Assembly: GCA_011389575.1 (NCBI GenBank)
Contig: JAABUB010000011.1
Coordinates: forward strand, 1-57,703
Length of the DNA: 57,703 nucleotides
From: Desulfotignum sp.
GTDB taxonomy: Bacteria; Desulfobacterota; Desulfobacteria; Desulfobacterales; Desulfobacteraceae
Direction of reading: 5' to 3'
In this document: piece after piece, positions 51,340-57,703 of the stretch
Numbering within the stretch: position 1 is the first letter of the stretch
How the letters are laid out: every line of letters starts with the position of its first letter
Made by a program: the position numbers and the translations under genes
The notes under the pieces: generated by a model
What the model saw: only the letters and a program-made list of their open reading frames with translations
Told to the model about the DNA's origin: nothing
Databases searched by the model: none

Positions 51340-51368
51340 TTGACACCGGTCTGGATAAGCGTTATTTT
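51340..51368 (+). promoter_or_regulatory. Probable promoter of the tig-clpP-clpX-lon block
   Basis: TTGACA at 51340-51345 and TATTTT at 51363-51368 are 17 nt apart, a good sigma70-type promoter about 135 bases before tig. The leader contains two near-repeats of GGTTCA(C)TAATA at 51451-51475 of unknown role. Confidence 0.55.
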
Positions 51369-51501
51369 AGTTAACTTTGTTGAATGATTTTGTGTAATAT
51401 AATCTGGTATATATGGCATAGCGCTCCCATTTGCACAAATTGTTTGGAAATGGTTCACTAATAACGGTTCATTAATACATGGAATTTAACAGGACAAAAA
51501 C

Positions 51502-52881
51502 ATGCAGGTAAAAATTGAAGACAAGAGCAGTGTAAAAAAAGTACTTTCTTTTGAGATCCCCAAAGAAAAAGTTGTCAAGGAACTTGACAAGGCTTACAAC
51601 GAATTGAAAAAAAAAGCAGACATTAAAGGATTCAGAAAAGGCAAGATTCCCAGAAAAGTCCTTGAAAACCGTTTCTCCAAAGATGTCCATGCCGATGTCG
51701 CCCCCCGCCTGATCCAGGATTCCTTTATTGAAGCCATCCAGGAACATGACCTGAACATTGTGGGCGGTCCCCAGATGGATCCCCCGGATCTGGTTCCGGA
51801 TACTGCATATGTGTTTGATATTACCGTAGAAGTAAAGCCTGAGCTTGAAGATATAGATTTTAAGGGGATTGCCCTTGAAAAAAATTTATATGCGGTTTCT
51901 GATGCCGAGATTGACGGCCAGATGAAAATGATCCAGAAAACCATGGCAAAAAAACACACGGTTGAAGAAAAACGTGCTGTTAAAGAAAATGATTTTGTCT
52001 TGATTGATTATCAGGGGTTTTTGAACAATGAACCCTTTGAACACACCCCTGCAATTGAAAATTTTCTATACGGCATCGGTAAGGATACACTGCCCAAAGA
52101 GTTTTCCGAAAAATTGATCGGAAGTTTGCCGGTGCAGGATCTTGAGGTGGAAGTGGTTTATCCTGAAGACCATCCCGATGAAAATCTCAAGGGAAAAACC
52201 ATTTTGTACAAGGTCACCCTCAAAGAAATACAAGAAGAAATTTTGCCGGAGATTGATGATGATCTGGTAAAGGATCTTGGCACATTTGAATCTTTGCAGG
52301 AAGTCAAGGATTCCATCCGGGAGAACCTGGACAAAGGATACCAGCAGCGCATAAAACATGAACTCAGTGAACAGATATTCCAGCACCTGCTGGAAAAATA
52401 TGTATTTGAGGTGCCTGAAGCAATGATCGAAGGAGAGCTTAACGGTATTGTCAGTGAGGCAGAGCAGGCCTATGCCGCCAATAATACCAGTCTGGAACAA
52501 GAAGGTCTCAGCCGTGATATTCTATTTTCCCAGTATCGGGATGTGGCCGAAAAACAGGCCAGACGGCATCTGATCCTGGACAAAATCATTACCCAGGAAA
52601 AACTGGAGCTTTCTGATGAGGAACTGGATGCCAGTCTGGAGGAAATGGCTGTAGGAATGAATGCCACGGTGGATGCAATTAAAAATTTTTTCAAAATGGA
52701 TCCCAAACAACTGGAATATTACAAACATACCCAGCTTGAAAAAAAGGCGGTTGATCTTATACTTGAAAATAGTACCATAACCGAAAAAACGCCGGAGGCC
52801 CATGAAAAGGATGAGGAAACGGCAGTTGCTGAAACACCGTCTGCAGATGACCAGCCGGTATCAGAAAAAACCGGAGAATAA
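51502..52881 (+). CDS. tig: Trigger factor (ribosome-associated chaperone)
   Basis: Trigger factor binds near the ribosomal exit tunnel through its N-terminal domain and shields nascent chains. The 459-residue protein has the ribosome-binding signature GFRKGKIPRKV (about residue 42), a middle FKBP-like PPIase domain with NDFVLIDYQGF and the EFSEKLIGS region, and a helical C-terminal chaperone domain. The last 35 residues are acidic and Ala/Thr-rich. Length is normal. It starts the order tig-clpP-clpX-lon, a conserved protein quality-control cluster. Confidence 0.95.
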   Translation: MQVKIEDKSSVKKVLSFEIPKEKVVKELDKAYNELKKKADIKGFRKGKIPRKVLENRFSKDVHADVAPRLIQDSFIEAIQEHDLNIVGGPQMDPPDLVPDTAYVFDITVEVKPELEDIDFKGIALEKNLYAVSDAEIDGQMKMIQKTMAKKHTVEEKRAVKENDFVLIDYQGFLNNEPFEHTPAIENFLYGIGKDTLPKEFSEKLIGSLPVQDLEVEVVYPEDHPDENLKGKTILYKVTLKEIQEEILPEIDDDLVKDLGTFESLQEVKDSIRENLDKGYQQRIKHELSEQIFQHLLEKYVFEVPEAMIEGELNGIVSEAEQAYAANNTSLEQEGLSRDILFSQYRDVAEKQARRHLILDKIITQEKLELSDEELDASLEEMAVGMNATVDAIKNFFKMDPKQLEYYKHTQLEKKAVDLILENSTITEKTPEAHEKDEETAVAETPSADDQPVSEKTGE

Positions 52882-52969
52882 TTATTTTAGCGGATCCGGC
52901 AGCATGATAAATGCCATGCAAAAAAATAAATAATAGACAATAAAAAGAAGATAAACAAGGAGTTATATT

Positions 52970-53572
52970 GTGGCTTTAGTTCCAATGGTTGTTGAACAGA
53001 CCAATAGGGGAGAGCGTGCCTATGACATTTTTTCGCGTCTGTTAAAAGACCGGATAATATTTCTGGGTTCTGCCATTGATAGTGAAATAGCCAATCTCAT
53101 TGTGGCCCAGTTGCTTTTTCTGGAATCAGAAGATCCTGAAAAAGATATAAGTTTTTATATTAATTCTCCGGGCGGGGTGGTGACAGCCGGCCTGGCCGTA
53201 TATGATACCATGCAGTATATAAAGCCGGATGTGGCAACTGTTTGTGTGGGCCAGGCCGCAAGCATGGGTGCCCTTCTTCTGGCAGCCGGTGCTGAGAAAA
53301 AACGGTTTGCACTGCCCAATGCCAGAATTATGATCCACCAGCCTCTGGGCGGTGCCCAGGGCCAGGCAGCAGATATTAAAATCCAGGCCACTGAAATTCT
53401 GAGGATAAAAGATACCTTGAATGAGATACTGGCCGCCCATACCGGGCAGAATATTGATAAAATTGCCAAGGACACGGATAGAGATTTTTTCATGTCCGGC
53501 AAGGAGGCAAAAACCTACGGCATTGTAGACCGGGTGGTTGCCGATAGAAGCCAATTGGAAGCAGACGTCTAA
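52970..53572 (+). CDS. clpP: ATP-dependent Clp protease proteolytic subunit
   Basis: ClpP forms the two-ring peptidase that degrades proteins unfolded by ClpX or ClpA. The 200-residue protein has the N-terminal [19 protein letters not shown], the catalytic Ser in [14 protein letters not shown], the catalytic His in MIHQPLGG and the later Asp in the DTDRDFFM region. The start is GTG at 52970 with AAGGAG at 52957-52962, giving a normal N-terminus; the ATG six codons in would shorten it. clpX follows 26 bases later. Confidence 0.96.
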   Translation: MALVPMVVEQTNRGERAYDIFSRLLKDRIIFLGSAIDSEIANLIVAQLLFLESEDPEKDISFYINSPGGVVTAGLAVYDTMQYIKPDVATVCVGQAASMGALLLAAGAEKKRFALPNARIMIHQPLGGAQGQAADIKIQATEILRIKDTLNEILAAHTGQNIDKIAKDTDRDFFMSGKEAKTYGIVDRVVADRSQLEADV

Positions 53573-53598
53573 GCCAGCTTCAAAGGAGTCTAAAAAAC

Positions 53599-54858
53599 AT
53601 GGCCAAAAAAGATGATACCAATGACCAGTTTTTCTGTTCTTTTTGCGGAAAAAACCAGAAAGAGGTCCAGAAACTGATTGCAGGTCCCAGTGTTTATATT
53701 TGCAATGAATGCATCAAACTCTGTGGTGAAATAATTGAGGACGAAGAAAAAGAAAAGGCAGTTGAATCTGAAGGGGCCAGGGAGTTTCTTGTACCCAGGC
53801 AGATCAAGGATTTGCTGGATGCCTATGTGATTGAGCAGGACGCAGCAAAAAAAGTGCTTTCAGTTGCAGTATATAACCATTATAAGCGGCTCACATCCCG
53901 CCTGGAAAAACGCTCTGACGATGTGGAAATCCAGAAAAGCAATATTTTGATCATCGGTCCTACCGGGTGCGGTAAAACCCTGCTTGCCCAGACCCTTGCC
54001 AGGTTTCTGGATGTTCCTTTCGCCATTGCCGATGCCACTGCCCTGACCGAGGCCGGGTATGTGGGAGAAGATGTGGAAAATATTGTATTGTCTCTGGTTC
54101 AGAATGCTGACTATGATATTGAGCGGGCACAGAAAGGGATTATCTACATTGATGAGATTGATAAAATATCCCAGCGGGGCGACAACCCTTCCATTACCAG
54201 AGATGTATCCGGAGAAGGAGTCCAGCAGGCCCTGTTGAAAATCATCGAAGGCACTGTTGCCAGTGTGCCGCCCAAAGGCGGCAGAAAACACCCCCAACAG
54301 GACTACGTTAAAGTGGATACTTCCAACATCCTTTTTATCTGCGGCGGAACCTTTACCGGGTTGGAAAAGATAATAGAGCGGCGCATCACCCAGAAAACCA
54401 TGGGTTTCGGGGCTGATATTGCTGATAGAAAAAAAGTGAATATCGGAACGTTGCTGGAACAGCTCAAACCGGAAGATCTGATAAAATTCGGACTGATTCC
54501 GGAATTTTTAGGCAGACTGCCCATTACCACCTCCATTGGTGAACTCACTGAAGCCTCGTTGGTTAAAATTCTGACAGAGCCCAAAAATGCATTGGTCAAG
54601 CAGTACCAGGAACTGTTCAAAATTGAAGGAGTGGACCTTCAGTTTACAGATGAGGCTCTGGAAGCCATGGCCAGAGAAGCTGTGGCCAGAAAATCGGGGG
54701 CCAGGGGGCTGCGGGCCATCATGGAAGAAACCATGCTGGATATCATGTATGAGCTTCCTTCAAAAGAAGATGTCAGAGAATGTGTGGTGGGAGAAGAAGT
54801 TGTCTTGAAAAACGAGGATCCCATACTTTTGTATGAGCAACCCAAAAAGCAGGCCTGA
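53599..54858 (+). CDS. clpX: ATP-dependent Clp protease ATP-binding subunit ClpX
   Basis: ClpX is the AAA+ unfoldase that feeds tagged proteins into ClpP. The 419-residue protein has the N-terminal zinc-binding domain CSFCGKNQ with CNECIKLC (about 13-40), Walker [13 protein letters not shown], Walker [11 protein letters not shown], the pore-loop GYVGED and the sensor GFGADIADR region. It is normal in length. AAGGAG lies before the ATG. It sits between clpP and lon in the quality-control cluster. Confidence 0.96.
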   Translation: MAKKDDTNDQFFCSFCGKNQKEVQKLIAGPSVYICNECIKLCGEIIEDEEKEKAVESEGAREFLVPRQIKDLLDAYVIEQDAAKKVLSVAVYNHYKRLTSRLEKRSDDVEIQKSNILIIGPTGCGKTLLAQTLARFLDVPFAIADATALTEAGYVGEDVENIVLSLVQNADYDIERAQKGIIYIDEIDKISQRGDNPSITRDVSGEGVQQALLKIIEGTVASVPPKGGRKHPQQDYVKVDTSNILFICGGTFTGLEKIIERRITQKTMGFGADIADRKKVNIGTLLEQLKPEDLIKFGLIPEFLGRLPITTSIGELTEASLVKILTEPKNALVKQYQELFKIEGVDLQFTDEALEAMAREAVARKSGARGLRAIMEETMLDIMYELPSKEDVRECVVGEEVVLKNEDPILLYEQPKKQA

Positions 54859-54875
54859 CAAAGAAGCTTGAGCAG

Positions 54876-57230
54876 ATGATCAATATTTCCAGATTTTTCA
54901 ACCAGGACGGTTCAGAAGGTATCAAAAAGACCCTGCCGCTTGTGCCGTTGCGGGATATGGTGCTTTTTCCCTTTGTAACAACTTCGGTTTTTGTAGGAAG
55001 GGAAAAATCCATCAAATCGCTGTCAGAGGCAATGGCTGCAGATAAAAAAATATTTCTTACCACCCAGAAGGATCCTGAAATCCTTAAACCCACCATCCAG
55101 GATATTTTCCAGGTGGGAACCGAAGCAAAAATCACCCAGCTGCTGCGCCTGCCTGATGGTACAGTCAAGGCCCTGGTGGAAGGATGTTACAGGGGAAAAA
55201 TTCTCAAGCTCAGTGATGAGAAAGGATTTCTGACGGTAGATTATATACTGATCGAAGAGACCCCCATGCCCGAAACAGTAGTAAAAGCAGCTTTGCGGAC
55301 TGTTTTGGAGGCGTTTGAACATTACAGCACCATGTCCGGGGCAGTTTCCAAAAGTTTTTTTAAAAATCTGGAAGTTCTGGAAAAAGATCCCTCGCGGTAT
55401 GCCGATGCCATTGCTGCTCAACTGCCTTTCAAGGTGGCAGATAAGCAAAAGCTTTTGGAATGCGATGATATTGAGGAGCGCTTTTTTCTGCTGCTCAAAC
55501 TGATTGAGCAGGAAACAGAAGTGTTTACCATGTCCCAGAAGATCAAGGGCCGGGTGAAAGAGCAGATGGAAAAACTGCAGAAACGCCATTATCTTACCGA
55601 GCAGATGCGGGCCATTAAAAAAGAAATGGGAGAAGATTCAGAATCCGGTGAGTTTGCAGATCTGGAAAAACGTATACGGAAAAAACGCATGCCCAAGGAG
55701 GCAGCCGGGGTAGTCCGACGGGAACTGGACAAGCTCAAGATGATGGCCCCCATGTCATCAGAAGCCACTGTGATCAGAAATTATATCGACTGGGTTGTTT
55801 CTTTGCCCTGGTTTCGGAAAAACCGGGCAAAAAATGATTTGGAAAAAGCTGAAAAAACCCTTGATCAGGACCATTACGGATTAAAAAAACCCAAGGAAAG
55901 GATTTTGGAGTACCTGGCTGTACAGGTGCTGGTCAAAAAAATCAAAGGACCGATTCTTTGCCTGGTAGGTCCTCCCGGGGTAGGCAAGACCTCTTTGGCA
56001 CGATCAGTGGCATCTGCAACCGGAAGATCCTTTGCGAGAATTTCTCTGGGAGGGGTCAGAGATGAAGCTGAAATTCGGGGACATCGCCGTACCTATGTGG
56101 GAGCCATGCCCGGTAAAATCATCCAGACCCTCAAGAAGGTGGGATATAACAATCCGGTTTTTTGTCTGGATGAAATTGACAAAATGACATCAGACTTTCG
56201 GGGAGATCCGTCATCCGCTCTGCTGGAGGCACTGGATCCCGAACAGAACAAACATTTCAACGACCATTATCTGGAAGTGGATTATGATCTGTCGGAAATT
56301 TTATTCATCACCACTGCCAATACCCTTTTTGACATTCCAGCCCCGTTGCGTGACAGAATGGAAATCATTCAGATTCCCGGTTATACTGCCTATGAAAAAG
56401 AACAGATTGCCACAGGATTTTTGATTCCCAAGCAACTAAAGGAAAATGGTTTGAATGAATCAGATGTGACATTCTCCCGGAATGCTGTCCAGACCATTAT
56501 CCATCGCTATACGCGAGAAGCCGGAGTCAGGAATCTTGAGCGGGAAATTTCAGCTGTTTTAAGAAAAATCGCCACCCGCATAGTTCGAACCAAAGAACGC
56601 AAATGTCACCAGGTCAGCACCACCAGTGTCCAGAAATTATTAGGCCAGGCCAGGTTTCGTAACAAATCCCTTGAGGTGGAAGATAAAACAGGCATCGTTA
56701 CCGGACTTGCCTGGACCCAGGCAGGCGGGGAACTGCTCACTGTTGAGGCTGTCACCATGCCCGGAAAAGGACGTATCATGATAACAGGAAAACTCGGAGA
56801 TGTCATGAAAGAATCCTCCCAGGCAGCAGTCAGTTATGTGAGATCCAGGAGCAGGGACTTGGGTATCAGAGATGATTTCTACAAGGATCAGGACATCCAC
56901 ATCCATGTGCCGGAAGGGGCCATTCCCAAAGACGGCCCATCTGCCGGTATTGCCATGTGCACAGCTGTGGTCTCCATTTTAACGGGCCGGCCGGTGAGCA
57001 GGAATGTTGCCATGACCGGAGAAATTACTCTCAGGGGAAGGGTTCTGCCCATTGGTGGTGTCAAGGAAAAATTGTTGGCTGCCCACACAAACGGGATCAA
57101 AAAAGTGGTGATTTCATCGGAAAACAAAAAAGATATTCAGGAAATCCCCAAATCCATTCAAAAACAATTGGAGATTGTTTTTGTGGATGATATGAACCAG
57201 GTCCTGGAGAATGCTTTGGCTCCTTTGTAG
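54876..57230 (+). CDS. lon: ATP-dependent protease Lon
   Basis: Lon degrades damaged and regulatory proteins in one chain. The 784-residue protein has the substrate-binding N-domain (LPLVPLRDMVLFPFVTTSVF), a coiled region, Walker A GPPGVGKTSLARS, Walker B VFCLDEIDK and the protease domain with the catalytic dyad Ser in PKDGPSAGIAM and Lys in GGVKEKLLAAH. The length is typical. It is 17 bases after clpX and probably on the same transcript. It ends 9 bases from the convergent rho gene with no terminator visible. Confidence 0.96.
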   Translation: MINISRFFNQDGSEGIKKTLPLVPLRDMVLFPFVTTSVFVGREKSIKSLSEAMAADKKIFLTTQKDPEILKPTIQDIFQVGTEAKITQLLRLPDGTVKALVEGCYRGKILKLSDEKGFLTVDYILIEETPMPETVVKAALRTVLEAFEHYSTMSGAVSKSFFKNLEVLEKDPSRYADAIAAQLPFKVADKQKLLECDDIEERFFLLLKLIEQETEVFTMSQKIKGRVKEQMEKLQKRHYLTEQMRAIKKEMGEDSESGEFADLEKRIRKKRMPKEAAGVVRRELDKLKMMAPMSSEATVIRNYIDWVVSLPWFRKNRAKNDLEKAEKTLDQDHYGLKKPKERILEYLAVQVLVKKIKGPILCLVGPPGVGKTSLARSVASATGRSFARISLGGVRDEAEIRGHRRTYVGAMPGKIIQTLKKVGYNNPVFCLDEIDKMTSDFRGDPSSALLEALDPEQNKHFNDHYLEVDYDLSEILFITTANTLFDIPAPLRDRMEIIQIPGYTAYEKEQIATGFLIPKQLKENGLNESDVTFSRNAVQTIIHRYTREAGVRNLEREISAVLRKIATRIVRTKERKCHQVSTTSVQKLLGQARFRNKSLEVEDKTGIVTGLAWTQAGGELLTVEAVTMPGKGRIMITGKLGDVMKESSQAAVSYVRSRSRDLGIRDDFYKDQDIHIHVPEGAIPKDGPSAGIAMCTAVVSILTGRPVSRNVAMTGEITLRGRVLPIGGVKEKLLAAHTNGIKKVVISSENKKDIQEIPKSIQKQLEIVFVDDMNQVLENALAPL

Positions 57231-57239
57231 CGGCAGGGG

Positions 57240-57703
57240 CTAAAAATTTTCTTCCAGCAGGGAGATAAATTCCACCATGGCCGATATTTCGTCCTTTGCG
57301 GCGACTTTTCTGCGGATATCAACGATTTTGTTATAGGCTGCCTGGTCCATAAGCAGATCTTCTTTTCTGGTGCCGCTCTGGTTGATATTGATAGCCGGCC
57401 AGATCCTTTGTTCGGCACACTGCTGGGATAAAAACAGGTCCATATTCCCGGTACCTTTAAACTCCTGAAATATGACATCATCCATGCGGCTGCCTGTATT
57501 CACGAGAATGGTTGCGATAATGGTCAGGGAACCGCCGTTTTCAAGTTTGCGGGCTGCACCGAAAATTTTTCTGGGAAACTCCATGGCGTTGGCCCCCAGT
57601 CCCCCGGACAGGGTTTTGCCGAAGCTGTCTGTATCTGCATTGAAGGCCCGGGTCATGCGGGTGAGAGAATCAATGAACACCACGGCATCCTGGCCGATCT
57701 CCG
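57240..57703 (-). CDS. rho: Transcription termination factor Rho, C-terminal part (truncated by window edge)
   Basis: The minus-strand frame is open from the window's right edge to the stop at 57240, giving about 154 residues of the ATPase core. VVFIDSLTRMTRAFN is Walker B, NGGSLTIIATILVNTGSRMDDVIFQEFKGTGNM (in parts) carries the Q and R loops, and SGTRKEDLL closes the ring interface. Rho is the RNA helicase that ends transcription of untranslated RNA. The N-terminal RNA-binding domain and Walker A are outside the window. It is convergent with lon. Confidence 0.95.
   Translation of the reverse strand, partial: EIGQDAVVFIDSLTRMTRAFNADTDSFGKTLSGGLGANAMEFPRKIFGAARKLENGGSLTIIATILVNTGSRMDDVIFQEFKGTGNMDLFLSQQCAEQRIWPAININQSGTRKEDLLMDQAAYNKIVDIRRKVAAKDEISAMVEFISLLEENF

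Noticed and set aside
1-57703. CRISPR array or intact insertion sequence
   Set aside because: No regularly spaced direct repeats, cas genes or transposase with terminal repeats were seen; only the three-copy element and relic fragments remain.

Overview
This window looks like a chromosomal segment from a strictly anaerobic sulfate reducer, most likely Desulfobacterota of the Desulfobacteraceae type. That placement is inferred. It rests on an LL-diaminopimelate aminotransferase (dapL), an ADP-forming acyl-CoA ligase with the ATP-grasp half first, a MoeA fused to a solute-binding-like domain, flavoproteins loaded with iron-sulfur clusters, and the order tig-clpP-clpX-lon followed by a convergent rho. 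No ribosomal RNA, CRISPR array, intact insertion sequence or prophage was seen.

Layout. 1-7.9 kb: the end of a probable S41 protease, a polysaccharide deacetylase-like protein, a thioesterase, a PHP phosphatase, a TetR regulator overlapping an acyl-CoA ligase, then panB with a DUF2520 partner. 8-19.8 kb: a very large M16C protease, a small winged-helix-like protein, rsmA with an HD-GYP-like protein, dapL and two consecutive moeA genes, and a VWA-OmpA lipoprotein. 20-30.6 kb: uppP, a phosphohexomutase, a UvrD-type helicase, an MFS carrier, a hybrid histidine kinase, a glycine-zipper lipoprotein and typA. 30.7-36.3 kb: a minus-strand catabolic cluster with two FAD oxidoreductases, a GntR/FadR regulator and an aminotransferase. 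36.3-37.3 kb: an A+T-rich scar with truncated genes. 37.3-46.7 kb: a homocysteine methyltransferase, a YgiQ-type radical SAM protein, a VOC protein, radA-rlmE-yebC, and an acyl-CoA synthetase-lolA-nadA operon. 46.8-57.7 kb: dnaK, grpE, the SRP RNA gene, a STAS protein, tRNA-Pro, tig-clpP-clpX-lon and the end of rho.

Most of the window is housekeeping. The chaperone and protease block (grpE, dnaK, tig, clpP, clpX, lon) concentrates protein quality control in about 10 kb. The 30.7-36.3 kb cluster probably oxidises an amino acid, amine or opine and passes electrons through Fe-S centres.

The most unusual signal is a dispersed structured element found three times, at 1456-1553 (+), 16468-16558 (+) and 37207-37284 (-). 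All copies share CAATAAC, CATGCC, CACAACAAA and ATGAAAG with identical spacings of 3, 8 and 2 nt, followed by a variable hairpin closed by CTTTCAT. Two copies lie just upstream of an intact gene in the same orientation; the third faces a degenerate reading frame. I do not recognise it as a named family. It may be a small mobile palindromic element or a leader RNA.
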